This document shows positions 17,942 through 27,624 of a stretch of 64,000 bases of DNA, in pieces. The notes under the pieces were generated by a model. That model made no database searches. It saw only the letters and a program-made list of their open reading frames with translations, and was not told the origin of the DNA. The translations under genes were made by a program, and so were the position numbers. Position 1 is the first letter of the stretch. Each line of letters begins with the position of its first letter. Source of the stretch: Terrilactibacillus laevilacticus (GTDB taxonomy: Bacteria > Bacillota > Bacilli > Bacillales > Sporolactobacillaceae); NCBI RefSeq assembly GCF_006517395.1, contig NZ_VDCY01000001.1:372001-436000 (forward strand), written 5' to 3'.

Positions 17942-19951
17942 ATGGATACCAATCAATATCTCGTTTTATTTATCGATGAAGGAAGAGAACATTTACAAAA
18001 TTTGAATGATAAAATGCTTGTTTTAGAGAATGATCCAAATGATTTAAGTGTTGTGAATGAGATTTTTCGCTCAGCCCATACCTTGAAAGGAATGTCCGCT
18101 TCAATGGGTTTTGAAGATATGGCCAATTTAACCCACAAAATGGAGAATGTTCTTGATGCTTTAAGGCACAAACAGATTGAAGTGACATCTGATATGATGG
18201 ATGCACTTTTTGAATCAATTGATCATTTAGAAGCGATGTTGGACCAAATTATCCAAGGACAATCTGATAAGAGGGATGTTTCAGATATTGTAAAAAAATT
18301 ACAAGTAATAGAAAAAAACGGAACGATCTCAAATAGTGATGAACCAATCAACTTATCTCAATCAACAAATGTAGCCGCTATCTCGAAGCCAAAAAATAAC
18401 GAGCAATATGATTTAAATGATACCGAGTGGGCTATGATTTCTCAAGCAAAAGATGCAGAGTTGTCCGCTTATTTTATCAAGGTTAACTTAACTGAAGATT
18501 GTATGTTAAAAGCAGCGAGAGCAGTCATGGTTTTTCAAGCTATTGAAGGACGAGGAGATGTTATAAAAACAACACCTGACACAGAAAAAATAGAACAAGC
18601 AGAATTTGACTTAATCTTTACCTTCATTTTTATTACAGGTGAATCTCCTGATAAAATAAAGCGCGATATTTTAACAGTTTCAGAAATTGATAAAGTTGAA
18701 ATTGATGAAATTACTCCTAGAAAAACGGAAGACAACATAAAAACGAGCGATCATCCAACAGAGAAAAAAGAGTTAGATAAATCTAAAAGTACGGCCCCGG
18801 TTCAAGTAAATAAAACCATACGGGTTAATCTTGATCGATTAGATCATTTATTAAATCTATTTGAAGAATTGATTATTGATCGTGGTCGACTTGAACAAAT
18901 TTCTAATGAAGTTGGGGATCAACATTTAAAATCACAAGTCGAAAAAATACACCGAGTCTCAAATCAACTTCAAGAAACAATCTTAAATTTAAGAATGGTA
19001 CCTGTTGAAACCGTCTTTAATCGTTTCCCAAGGATGGTTCGAAACCTCTCAAAAGATTTAAATAAAAAAATTGAGTTAGTCATAACAGGGGCTGATACAG
19101 AAGTCGATCGATCAATTGTTGATGAACTAGGAGATCCGCTTGTTCATTTACTTCGTAATTCCTTAGATCATGGAATTGAGCTTCCAGAAGTTAGATTAAA
19201 AAACGGAAAAAATGAAACTGGAACGGTTCAACTTCGAGCATTTCACAGTGGTAATCACGTCATCATTGAAATTGAAGATGATGGAGCGGGAATTGATCGT
19301 CAAAAAATCATTGCAAAAGCAATTGAAAATGGGTTAATCACCTCAGAGCAATCTTCTAAGTTATCGGATCAAGAAGTGTTTCATTTAATGTTTGCGTCTG
19401 GATTTAGTACAGCAGAAAAAATCTCGGATATTTCTGGTCGAGGCGTCGGGCTGGATGTCGTTGAGAGCAACATAAGAAAAATTGGAGGTACAGTAAGCGT
19501 CGAATCGACGTTAGGCAAGGGGTCTCGGTTTACCGTTAAATTACCTCTAACACTGTCAATCATAAATGCGATGCTCATCAAATTAGGGGAAGAAACCTAT
19601 GCCGTTCCTATTTCTAGTATTGTCGAAACAATGTTATTACGACAAATTGAATTAAAGACAGTCAATAAAAAGGATGTCCTTATTTATCGGGATACAGTTG
19701 TTCCTTTTGTAGATTTAAGGCACATTTTACAAGTTCCAAATTCAGACTGTGTCTCATCTAAACAAGCTGTGATGATTGTAAAACAATCAAATCATTACCT
19801 TGCTTTTGCCGTTGATGAGCTATTAGGTCACCAAGAAATAGTCATTAAATCACTTGGAAATTATTTAAAGAGTGTTAAAGGAATATCAGGTGCCACCATT
19901 CTTGGAGATGGTCGTGTTGCCTTAATTTTAGATTGTGAAGCCATTGCATAA
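17942..19951 (+). CDS. cheA: Chemotaxis histidine kinase CheA
   Basis: CheA autophosphorylates under receptor control and passes phosphate to CheY and CheB. The 669-residue protein has the P1 domain with H46 in FRSAHTLKGMSASMGF and a P2 region (about 160-270). Its P3 dimerisation helices follow IRVNLDRLDHLLNLFEEL. In P4 the ATP-site motifs are LVHLLRNSLDHGIE, EDDGAGID and SGRGVGLDVV. The C-terminal P5/CheW-like domain is complete. The ATG follows AAAGGAGTGATTTC, which begins only a few bases after the MITE-A target duplication, so the ribosome binding site lies outside the element. Confidence 0.97.
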   Translation: MDTNQYLVLFIDEGREHLQNLNDKMLVLENDPNDLSVVNEIFRSAHTLKGMSASMGFEDMANLTHKMENVLDALRHKQIEVTSDMMDALFESIDHLEAMLDQIIQGQSDKRDVSDIVKKLQVIEKNGTISNSDEPINLSQSTNVAAISKPKNNEQYDLNDTEWAMISQAKDAELSAYFIKVNLTEDCMLKAARAVMVFQAIEGRGDVIKTTPDTEKIEQAEFDLIFTFIFITGESPDKIKRDILTVSEIDKVEIDEITPRKTEDNIKTSDHPTEKKELDKSKSTAPVQVNKTIRVNLDRLDHLLNLFEELIIDRGRLEQISNEVGDQHLKSQVEKIHRVSNQLQETILNLRMVPVETVFNRFPRMVRNLSKDLNKKIELVITGADTEVDRSIVDELGDPLVHLLRNSLDHGIELPEVRLKNGKNETGTVQLRAFHSGNHVIIEIEDDGAGIDRQKIIAKAIENGLITSEQSSKLSDQEVFHLMFASGFSTAEKISDISGRGVGLDVVESNIRKIGGTVSVESTLGKGSRFTVKLPLTLSIINAMLIKLGEETYAVPISSIVETMLLRQIELKTVNKKDVLIYRDTVVPFVDLRHILQVPNSDCVSSKQAVMIVKQSNHYLAFAVDELLGHQEIVIKSLGNYLKSVKGISGATILGDGRVALILDCEAIA

Positions 19952-20009
19952 GCTCTTATTTAACAGGGAGAATCACGTCTCATAGTGTCAAATACAAGGG
20001 GGAAAAAAG

Positions 20010-20480
20010 ATGAACCAATTAGGTCAAAATACAAAATTCATTCTTTTTGAATTAAATGAAGAAACGTTCGGAGTACCTATTAATCAAGTCGTTTCCATTG
20101 AGCGGCCTCAGGCAATTACACGGGTTCCGCATGTTCAAGACTACGTAAAAGGAATTATGACAATAAGAGGTTTAATGGTTCCAGTCATTGATATACATAA
20201 GCGATTCAATATGGCCGAATCACTCAAGGCGACAGAAGAGAGAATAATTATCGTTGAGATAGATGACATGATGGTTGGACTTTATGTAGATTCTGCTCAT
20301 CAAGTTGTGGATTTAAGTCCCTCTCAAATTGAAGATACTCCGGAGATAGTGGGTGGACTTGAGGCAGAGTATATTGATGGTATTGCGAGGTATAAAGAGG
20401 ATAAATTGCTTGTTTTACTTAATTTAAAAAAAGTGTTAACCACAAATGAAGTTAATGATTTAAAGAAAATAGAGGTATAA
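20010..20480 (+). CDS. cheW: Chemotaxis coupling protein CheW
   Basis: The 156-residue protein is a single CheW domain (FILFELNEETFGVPINQV, then RPQAITRVPHVQDYVKGIMTIRG) that links receptors to CheA. The ATG is preceded by AAGGGGGAAAAAAG. Its TAA overlaps the ATG of cheC, which suggests coupling. Confidence 0.95.
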   Translation: MNQLGQNTKFILFELNEETFGVPINQVVSIERPQAITRVPHVQDYVKGIMTIRGLMVPVIDIHKRFNMAESLKATEERIIIVEIDDMMVGLYVDSAHQVVDLSPSQIEDTPEIVGGLEAEYIDGIARYKEDKLLVLLNLKKVLTTNEVNDLKKIEV

Positions 20481-21097
20481 TGATGAATCCTAATAGGCAG
20501 TCATTCTTAGAGGATCTTCGTCTCGATATCTTAAAAGAAATAGGTAATATTGGCGCAGCACATGCCGCTACATCTTTATCGACTTTATTAAATAAACGTA
20601 TAGATTTAAAAATTCCTTCTGCTCAAGTGGTTCCCATTTCAGAAGTAAACGGGCCAAAAAGAGAAAATAATGTTGCCGCCACTTATACGTACATTGATGG
20701 TGACATCCAAGGGCATTTTTTTATGCTATTTAAAGAAGAACATGCTAATACGCTTGTTTCTAACATCATACCAGATACAACAATATATGACGGTGACTTA
20801 GGTGAATCAGCTTTTTGTGAAATTGGAAATATTTTATGTGGTTCATATCTATCTGCATTATCTAAATTTTTAAATATTACGATCAATCAATCACCCCCTA
20901 TATTATCTATTGATATAGCCGCCGCCATCCTGGGTGAAGGATTAATCGAATTATCTATGGAATCAGATTCTGTTATTATGATTGAGACAGTTCTTGACGA
21001 TAAAATCAACCATCATCAAATGGATGGTGAGCTCGTATTTCTTCCCAATCCAGACTCAATGGACCTTATATTTAAATTGGCATTAGGGGGAGAATAA
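20480..21097 (+). CDS. cheC: CheY-P phosphatase CheC
   Basis: CheC dephosphorylates CheY-P and binds CheD in the Bacillus adaptation loop. The 205-residue protein has both pseudo-symmetric active sites: ILKEIGNIGAAHAATSL near the N-terminus and ESAFCEIGNILCGSYLSAL in the second half. Each keeps the E...N pair. The start is ATG 20480, sharing a base with the cheW stop; ATG 20483 is equally possible. Confidence 0.94.
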   Translation: MMNPNRQSFLEDLRLDILKEIGNIGAAHAATSLSTLLNKRIDLKIPSAQVVPISEVNGPKRENNVAATYTYIDGDIQGHFFMLFKEEHANTLVSNIIPDTTIYDGDLGESAFCEIGNILCGSYLSALSKFLNITINQSPPILSIDIAAAILGEGLIELSMESDSVIMIETVLDDKINHHQMDGELVFLPNPDSMDLIFKLALGGE

Positions 21098-21101
21098 ATG
21101 T

Positions 21102-21584
21102 ATGATTCTTGTCGGGCTGTCAGAAATTAAACTTGCTAACAAGGAAGAATCACTTAGAACCATTGGACTTGGTTCATGTGTAGGTGTCATTATTTTTGAT
21201 GTGGATAAAACGATCGCTGGAATGGCGCATATTATGCTGCCAGAATCGAAAATTGCTAAACCAGGAAGTCGTTTTTTGTTAGGGAAATTTGCTGACACGG
21301 CAATCCCTGAACTTGTTAAGTTGATAGGTTCTTATGATATTCCAATAACTCGTCTACGTTCAAAAATGGCTGGGGGAGCAGAGATGTTTAAGGGTTCTCG
21401 TCTGACTATGATGGGATCCATTGGTCAAAGAAATATTAAAGCTATCAAAGAACAGTTACATCGATTTGATATTCCTATTATTGCTGAAGATGTTGGTGGT
21501 CATAGCGGGAGAACGATTGAATTTTATACTCATTCATCTATCTTATCGATTCGTACAGTAAACCGTGATGAGAAACAGATATAA
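21102..21584 (+). CDS. cheD: Receptor glutamine deamidase CheD
   Basis: CheD deamidates receptor glutamines and works with CheC. The 160-residue protein keeps the catalytic triad pattern: T20 and C26 in TIGLGSCVGVIIFD and H43 in AGMAHIMLP. The later motif KMAGGAEMF is also present. The ATG at 21102 follows AGGGGGAGAATAAATGT, 4 nt after the cheC stop. Confidence 0.95.
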   Translation: MILVGLSEIKLANKEESLRTIGLGSCVGVIIFDVDKTIAGMAHIMLPESKIAKPGSRFLLGKFADTAIPELVKLIGSYDIPITRLRSKMAGGAEMFKGSRLTMMGSIGQRNIKAIKEQLHRFDIPIIAEDVGGHSGRTIEFYTHSSILSIRTVNRDEKQI

Positions 21585-21621
21585 TTACATTTTGTAAATG
21601 AAGGGTTAAGGGGTGAGGAAT

Positions 21622-22377
21622 ATGGCGATATCAATAATGGATCAAGAAAAGCAATATTGGAAACGTTGGATAGATCATCGTGATCCAGAGGCCGCTGATA
21701 ACCTCTTAAAAATTTACTTGCCATTGGTTCATTATCATGTTCAACGAATTAGTGCTGGTTTACCAAATTCGGTAAGTAGAGATGAATTGATGAGTCATGG
21801 TATGTTTGGCCTCTATGATGCATTAGAAAAATTTGATACAACGCGTGATTTAAAATTTGATACATATGCTTCATTTCGTATACGAGGATCCATTATAGAT
21901 GGTTTAAGAAAAGAGGACTGGATGCCTCGTTCATTAAGGGAAAAAAATAAAAAAATCGAAGCGACGACAGAAATGTTAGAACAGAAATATTTGCGATCTG
22001 TGACGATAGAAGAAGTTGCAAGTGCTTGTGAGTTATCCATCGATGATGTGGCAAAAGTCGTTTCAGAAGATATGTTTGCCAACCTCATTTCTTTAGATGA
22101 AGAATATGAAAATGATAAAGGTGAATATCCCGTCGTTTTCGTTGAAGATAAATCCGTTCCAACGCCTGATCAAGTTATTTTAAAAAATGAGAAATATAAA
22201 ATGCTGAGCGAAGACATTAAAAGACTTAATGAGAAAGAGCAGCTTGTCATTACATTATTTTATTATGAGGAATTAACGCTAACAGAAATTGGCCATATTT
22301 TAGATTTGTCGACATCACGTATTTCACAAATCCATAGTAAGGCGATTTATAAGCTTCGTAACTATTTAACACCCTGA
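21622..22377 (+). CDS. sigD: Flagellar and motility sigma factor SigD
   Basis: SigD (FliA family) directs transcription of flagellin, motor and chemotaxis late genes. I choose ATG 21622 behind AAGGGGTGAGG (21608-21618); the upstream GTG 21613 lies within that site. The 251-residue protein has region 2 (DELMSHGMFGLYDALEKFD, FDTYASFRIRGSIIDGLR), region 3 (RSLREKNKKIE) and region 4 (LTEIGHILDLSTSRISQIHSKAI). It is near the end of the operon, as in B. subtilis, where distance from the promoter affects SigD level; the two MITE-A insertions lengthen that distance. Confidence 0.95.
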   Translation: MAISIMDQEKQYWKRWIDHRDPEAADNLLKIYLPLVHYHVQRISAGLPNSVSRDELMSHGMFGLYDALEKFDTTRDLKFDTYASFRIRGSIIDGLRKEDWMPRSLREKNKKIEATTEMLEQKYLRSVTIEEVASACELSIDDVAKVVSEDMFANLISLDEEYENDKGEYPVVFVEDKSVPTPDQVILKNEKYKMLSEDIKRLNEKEQLVITLFYYEELTLTEIGHILDLSTSRISQIHSKAIYKLRNYLTP

Positions 22378-22460
22378 TGTTTTTGAGTGTGCTCAGGTTT
22401 TTAACTAACCATAACAATAATCTTAGAACGAATATAAGCAAGATTTAAGGAGATAACATC

Positions 22461-22958
22461 ATGACATTATGGATGATCTTTAGCTTAATACTACATTTAT
22501 TAGCTTTTTATCTCATTATTCAACTCGTGCAGAGATTGAAACATGTAGAACAACAGCATCCTGAAGAGTTAAAAAGAGAAATTGAAGAGATGATGACAGC
22601 CTATTTGACAGATATACAACAAGAGAATGATCGATTTATCCAAGAACTAAATAAACAAAAGAAAAACGAAGAAATAAAATCAAATAAAAAAGCAAATCAT
22701 GAAGAACGAGACAAAATTAATGATGATATAGATAATGTGATAAATAAGAGTTATCAACAAGCGACTGAGGATGCAGATATAGATTGGATCCCCCCAATTA
22801 AATCAACAAGCGAAGAAAAGTATGAGTCATCCTTATTAGCGAAGGCACTTCATTTAAAGCAAAAAGGGCAATCAATAACGGAAATAGCTAAAGCTTTGGG
22901 ACGCGGTGAAGGGGAAATTGCCCTCTTATTAAAAATTAATGAAAAAAAGACGCTATAA
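22461..22958 (+). CDS. swrB: Swarming motility protein SwrB
   Basis: The 165-residue protein has one N-terminal membrane segment (about residues 3-24), a charged coiled-coil middle and a C-terminal helix-turn-helix-like end (HLKQKGQSITEIAKALGRGEGEI). Length, layout and position between sigD and rpsB match SwrB of B. subtilis, which promotes flagellar type III export activation. The ATG follows AAGGAGATAACATC. Sequence identity within the family is low, so synteny matters for the call. Confidence 0.83.
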   Translation: MTLWMIFSLILHLLAFYLIIQLVQRLKHVEQQHPEELKREIEEMMTAYLTDIQQENDRFIQELNKQKKNEEIKSNKKANHEERDKINDDIDNVINKSYQQATEDADIDWIPPIKSTSEEKYESSLLAKALHLKQKGQSITEIAKALGRGEGEIALLLKINEKKTL

Positions 22959-22960
22959 AC

Positions 22961-22989
22961 TTGTATTAGCCACATGTTTATGGTATATT
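22961..22989 (+). promoter_or_regulatory. Sigma-A promoter of rpsB
   Basis: The -35 box TTGTAT (22961-22966) and -10 box TATATT (22984-22989) are separated by exactly 17 bp. It begins 2 bp after the swrB stop and would start transcription near 22996, about 105 nt before rpsB. Confidence 0.7.
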
Positions 22990-22995
22990 AAACAA

Positions 22996-23095
22996 CGGTG
23001 TCAATCACACACGCTCAATAATCTATGCATTGGTGCTGAAGATCAGTAATGTATTAGAAATGATTTGAGCGGCGGAATAAAACCATTAGGAGGAA
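22996..23095 (+). ncRNA. Structured 5' leader of rpsB
   Basis: The leader between the predicted start and the ribosome binding site can close a long-range stem: CGCTCAA (23012-23018) with TTGAGCG (23065-23071), seven perfect pairs around about 46 nt. Many ribosomal protein operons are controlled through such leaders. No named family is recognised here, so regulation by S2 is only inferred. Confidence 0.4.
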
Positions 23096-23101
23096 AGCAT
23101 T

Positions 23102-23860
23102 ATGGCAGTTATCTCAATGAAACAGCTTTTAGAATCTGGTGTTCATTTTGGTCACCAAACACGTCGTTGGAACCCAAAAATGAAACCTTATATCTTTACA
23201 GAAAGAAACGGTATCTACATTATTGACCTTCAAAAAACGGTTAAAAAAGTAGAAGAAGCTTATCAGTTTGTAAGAAACATTGCAGCTGATGGTGGGAAAG
23301 TTCTTTTTGTAGGAACGAAAAAACAAGCCCAAGAATCTGTGAAATCTGAAGCAGAACGTTCTGGTATGTATTACATTAATCAACGTTGGTTAGGTGGTAC
23401 CTTAACGAACTTTGAAACGATTAGAAAACGTATTACAAGATTAAAACAAATTGAAAAAATGGCTGAAGATGGCACTTTTGATGTACTTCCTAAAAAAGAA
23501 GTTGTCGGTCTAAAAAAAGAATTAGCGCGTCTTGAAAAATTCTTGGGTGGTATCAAGGACATGGAATCTCTTCCACAAGCTTTGTTTGTTATCGACCCTC
23601 GTAAAGAAAGAATTGCGATTGCAGAAGCACGCAAATTAAATATACCGATTGTTGCTATCGTTGACACGAACTGTGATCCTGACGAAGTAGATGTTATCAT
23701 TCCTGGTAATGACGATGCCATTCGTGCCGTGAAACTATTAACTGGTAAAATCGCTGATGCAGTGCTTGAGGCTAATCAAGGTGAAGAGCTAGATGTTTCT
23801 AGTGCTCCTGAAAACGTTCAAGAAAAAGAACAAGTCCAAGAACCAGTAGAAGCTGAATAA
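23102..23860 (+). CDS. rpsB: 30S ribosomal protein S2
   Basis: The 252-residue protein has the S2 signatures [36 protein letters not shown] and [23 protein letters not shown]. An acidic C-terminal extension (about 228-252) is normal for the family. S2 binds late at the head-body junction of the 30S subunit. The ATG follows TTAGGAGGAAAGCATT. A strong terminator-like hairpin follows 18 bp after the stop. Confidence 0.98.
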   Translation: MAVISMKQLLESGVHFGHQTRRWNPKMKPYIFTERNGIYIIDLQKTVKKVEEAYQFVRNIAADGGKVLFVGTKKQAQESVKSEAERSGMYYINQRWLGGTLTNFETIRKRITRLKQIEKMAEDGTFDVLPKKEVVGLKKELARLEKFLGGIKDMESLPQALFVIDPRKERIAIAEARKLNIPIVAIVDTNCDPDEVDVIIPGNDDAIRAVKLLTGKIADAVLEANQGEELDVSSAPENVQEKEQVQEPVEAE

Positions 23861-23877
23861 AGACAAGATTTTAAGGG

Positions 23878-23910
23878 GTGATAAGGGGTGTGACCCTTAT
23901 CACTTTTTTT
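23878..23910 (+). terminator. Intrinsic terminator after rpsB
   Basis: GTGATAAGGG (23878-23887) pairs perfectly with CCCTTATCAC (23894-23903), followed directly by seven T. Some transcripts probably end here. The rest of the 213-bp gap before tsf holds a 7-bp inverted repeat, ATGTTGT/ACAACAT (23929-23962); I see no convincing promoter. Confidence 0.85.
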
Positions 23911-24073
23911 GCAAAAAGAAGAGAATTGATGTTGTCATGATATAAATGATTGAAAACAACATGATTTTTGATTAGCACACTGGGTAAAATATCTAAGGTG
24001 CATGTTCATTATTAATCTATATGTTTTCTATATATCGATGTATGCATATTAATCAAATAAAGGAGGATGTCAA

Positions 24074-24958
24074 ATGGCAGCAATAAGTGCAAAACTAGTT
24101 AAAGAACTTCGTGAAATTACAGGTGCAGGGATGATGGACTGCAAAAAAGCTTTAACTGAAACTGATGGAGATATTGACAAAGCTGTTGATTTGTTAAGAG
24201 AAAAAGGAATGGCTAAAGCAGCGAAAAAAGCAGACCGTGTGGCTGCAGAAGGTTTAGCTCAAGTTAAAGTTGAAGGTAACAAAGCAGTCATTCTTGAAGT
24301 TAACTCTGAAACGGACTTTGTTGCAAAAAATGATCAATTTGTTCAATTAATCAGTACGTTAGCTGATCATTTATTAAAAAACAATCCATCAACTGTTGAG
24401 GAAGCTCTTTCTCAAAACTTAGAAGGTCAAGACCAAAAGGTTGAAGAATTCATTAATAGCGCCATTGCGAAAATTGGTGAAAAAATTTCATTGCGTCGCT
24501 TTACTATAGTTGATAAAGCTGATGATGAAAACTTTGGTGCGTATCTACATATGGGTGGTCGAATCGCTGTCTTAACGAAGGTTAAAGGTGGAGATGAAAG
24601 TATTGCAAAAGATGTAGCTATGCATGTTGCTGCTGTTAACCCTCGTTATCTCTCTAAAGATCAAGTATCTCAAGAAGAAGCCGCTCATGAAAAAGAAGTT
24701 CTTAAACAACAAGCATTAAATGAAGGTAAACCTGAAAAAATCGTTGAAAAAATGGTTGAAGGTCGTATGAAGAAATTCTTCCAAGAAATCTGCCTTGTTG
24801 ATCAAAACTTTGTTAAAGATCCAGATGTTACGGTCAGCAAATACTTAGCAAATAATCATGCATCAGCTGAAGGCTTTGTTCGATATGAAGTAGGCGAAGG
24901 CATGGAAAAACGTCAAGAAAACTTCGCTGAAGAAGTTAAAGCACAAATGAAACAATAA
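24074..24958 (+). CDS. tsf: Elongation factor Ts
   Basis: EF-Ts exchanges GDP for GTP on EF-Tu. The 294-residue protein has the N-terminal UBA-like domain ([20 protein letters not shown]), the contact motif [13 protein letters not shown] (about residues 76-88) and DVAMHVAA in the second half. The ATG follows AAAGGAGGATGTCA. Full length for Bacillales. Confidence 0.98.
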   Translation: MAAISAKLVKELREITGAGMMDCKKALTETDGDIDKAVDLLREKGMAKAAKKADRVAAEGLAQVKVEGNKAVILEVNSETDFVAKNDQFVQLISTLADHLLKNNPSTVEEALSQNLEGQDQKVEEFINSAIAKIGEKISLRRFTIVDKADDENFGAYLHMGGRIAVLTKVKGGDESIAKDVAMHVAAVNPRYLSKDQVSQEEAAHEKEVLKQQALNEGKPEKIVEKMVEGRMKKFFQEICLVDQNFVKDPDVTVSKYLANNHASAEGFVRYEVGEGMEKRQENFAEEVKAQMKQ

Positions 24959-24978
24959 GCTATATAATGACATACAGA

Positions 24979-25060
24979 ATGTTCAACAACTATAATTAAA
25001 TTGTCGCTTGCGGCTTTGAACATCATCTAAAATAGGGGCGCGGATACGTGCCCCATTTTT
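24979..25060 (+). terminator. Stem-loop plus terminator between tsf and pyrH
   Basis: ATGTTCAA (24979-24986) pairs with TTGAACAT (25016-25023). Immediately downstream, GGGGCGCG (25035-25042) pairs with CGTGCCCC (25047-25054), followed by a run of five T (25056-25060). It either ends the tsf transcript or acts as an attenuator for pyrH, whose ATG is 35 nt beyond. No separate pyrH promoter is evident. Confidence 0.72.
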
Positions 25061-25067
25061 AAAATAG

Positions 25068-25820
<753 letters not shown>

Positions 25821-25822
25821 AA

Positions 25823-26380
25823 ATGGCAAATGAAGTCATTAACGATGCTAAAGATCGGATGGATAAAGCTTTAGCCGCTCTTAAACGTGAACTGTCTACC
25901 ATACGCGCTGGGAGAGCTAATCCAAGCATTTTAAACAAAATAACAGTTGAATACTACGGGGCACAAACCCCTCTAAATCAGTTAGCAAATATTACAGCAC
26001 CGGAAGCTAGGCTTTTACTCATTCAACCCTATGATAAAACAGCAATCGGAGAGATGGAAAAAGCCATTCTTAAATCTGATTTAGGAATTTCACCAACTAA
26101 TGATGGTGATGTTATACGTATTGCCATCCCTGCATTGACTGAAGAACGACGCACGGAACTTGTTAAAATCGTGAAAAAAACATCTGAAGAAAGCAAGGTA
26201 GCTATTCGAAATATTCGTCGGGATGCAAACGATAACTTGAAAAAATCAGTGAAAAATAAAGAGTTAACAGAAGACGATCAACGTGATTTAACCGATCAAA
26301 TACAAAAACTTACAGATGGCTACATCTCAAAGATTGATGATACTGTAAGTGAAAAAGAAAAAGAAATGATGGAAGTTTAA
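25823..26380 (+). CDS. frr: Ribosome recycling factor
   Basis: RRF splits post-termination ribosomes together with EF-G. The 185-residue protein has [26 protein letters not shown] and the later [16 protein letters not shown] and [12 protein letters not shown]. The length is typical. The ATG follows AAGGGGGAAATAAAA. The stop codon TAA is the end of the TTTAA target site (26376-26380) at which MITE-A copy 3 is inserted, so the element starts at the next base. Confidence 0.98.
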   Translation: MANEVINDAKDRMDKALAALKRELSTIRAGRANPSILNKITVEYYGAQTPLNQLANITAPEARLLLIQPYDKTAIGEMEKAILKSDLGISPTNDGDVIRIAIPALTEERRTELVKIVKKTSEESKVAIRNIRRDANDNLKKSVKNKELTEDDQRDLTDQIQKLTDGYISKIDDTVSEKEKEMMEV

Positions 26381-26599
26381 GCGAGTGTTCAAAAAGGAGA
26401 CAAATTAGAAGCAAGAAGGCTAAGAGCGGCGCCGTTTTGAGGACCAGCATTCCATATGATGTGGTAGCTTCAGGCGCCAGCCACAGGACGTGAGCGATTT
26501 TAGCCAGCGATCCTCTTGTATCTCCTTCATGAGGACCGGAAAAACAAGCGGGCGACCGAGATTGACAGCTTATCATTTGGTGACTTTTTGAACAACCTC
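26381..26599 (+). mobile_element. MITE-A copy 3 (219 bp, lacks hairpin module 1)
   Basis: The left end GCGAGTGTTCAAAAAG and right end CTTTTTGAACAACCTC are flanked by the duplication TTTAA (26376-26380 and 26600-26604). It keeps module 2 between GAGGACCAG (26439-26447) and GAGGACCGG (26531-26539) but lacks the roughly 62-bp hairpin module 1 of copies 2 and 5. It sits between the frr stop codon and the native terminator. Confidence 0.92.
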
Positions 26600-26613
26600 T
26601 TTAAGATAAAAAT

Positions 26614-26646
26614 GCCCTCTATATATAAAGGGGGCTTTTACTTTTT
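26614..26646 (+). terminator. Intrinsic terminator of the rpsB-frr group
   Basis: GCCCTCT (26614-26620) pairs with AGGGGGC (26629-26635, one G-T pair), followed by TTTTACTTTTT. The remaining stretch to uppS (26647-26834) is very AT-rich. It holds TTGACA at 26767-26772 without a well-spaced -10, so I assign no promoter. Confidence 0.75.
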
Positions 26647-26834
26647 CATATCTTGTTAGTAATATACATATAGCAACCTATTTTGAATAGGTACTTTCTT
26701 TACTAAACCATGAAAATTCTATACACTAAGGATGGTATGGCTATATTACATATAATATCGAGTCTATTGACAAATATAACGGTTAATTAACGAAAAGTAT
26801 GTTCTAATATTAGACAGACTCTGGAGGAAGTTGT

Positions 26835-27611
26835 ATGCTAGAAAGGTTTTCCTTAAAAAGGGGCAAAACAAAAACACATCGTCGTGAAGAATTGGCGAAT
26901 CAGGACCTCAATGTTCCGGATCATGTTGCAATCATTATGGATGGAAATGGGAGATGGGCCAACAAAAGAGGATTACCACGAATAGCAGGACACCGTGAAG
27001 GAATGAAAACGGTCAAAGAAATTGTCCGTGAAGCAAGTGAAATAGGGATAAAAGTCCTTACTCTTTATGCCTTTTCAACGGAAAATTGGAAAAGACCTAA
27101 AGATGAAGTTGAATTTTTAATGAAGTTACCGGAACAATTTTTATCAAGTTATCTTGTTGAACTCATTGATAAAAATGTTCAAGTGCAAGTGATGGGTGAT
27201 CTAGATAAAATCCCTTCTCATACGCTTCGTGCTGTTACTCAGGCTAAAGAAAAAACCAAGAAAAATACAGGAATGATTCTAAATTTTGCTCTTAATTATG
27301 GTAGTCGACATGAAATCACTTGTGCTGTAAAATCTCTTATACATGATATAGAGAAAGGCATTCTGAGTAAAGAAATGATCGACGAAGACATGATTTCTAA
27401 TTATTTGCTAAGCAAATCACTGCCAGATCCAGATTTGCTTATTCGCACAAGTGGCGAACTCCGAATAAGTAATTTTATGCTTTGGCAAATCGCTTATACA
27501 GAATTTTGGTTTACAGATAAATTGTGGCCCGACTTCTCAGTTAGCGACTTACATGAAGCCGTCAAGCATTTTAGTAGCCGCAAAAGACGATACGGCGGCG
27601 TAACGAGCTAG
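26835..27611 (+). CDS. uppS: Undecaprenyl diphosphate synthase
   Basis: UppS adds isopentenyl units in cis to farnesyl diphosphate to make the C55 lipid carrier for wall polymers. The 258-residue protein shows the motifs HVAIIMDGNGRWANKRGLPR (catalytic Asp), GHREGMKTVKEIV, YAFSTENWKRP and DLLIRTSGELRISNFMLWQ. The ATG follows TCTGGAGGAAGTTGT. It lies 13 nt upstream of cdsA. Confidence 0.97.
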   Translation: MLERFSLKRGKTKTHRREELANQDLNVPDHVAIIMDGNGRWANKRGLPRIAGHREGMKTVKEIVREASEIGIKVLTLYAFSTENWKRPKDEVEFLMKLPEQFLSSYLVELIDKNVQVQVMGDLDKIPSHTLRAVTQAKEKTKKNTGMILNFALNYGSRHEITCAVKSLIHDIEKGILSKEMIDEDMISNYLLSKSLPDPDLLIRTSGELRISNFMLWQIAYTEFWFTDKLWPDFSVSDLHEAVKHFSSRKRRYGGVTS

Positions 27612-27624
27612 GGAGGTTACAGTT

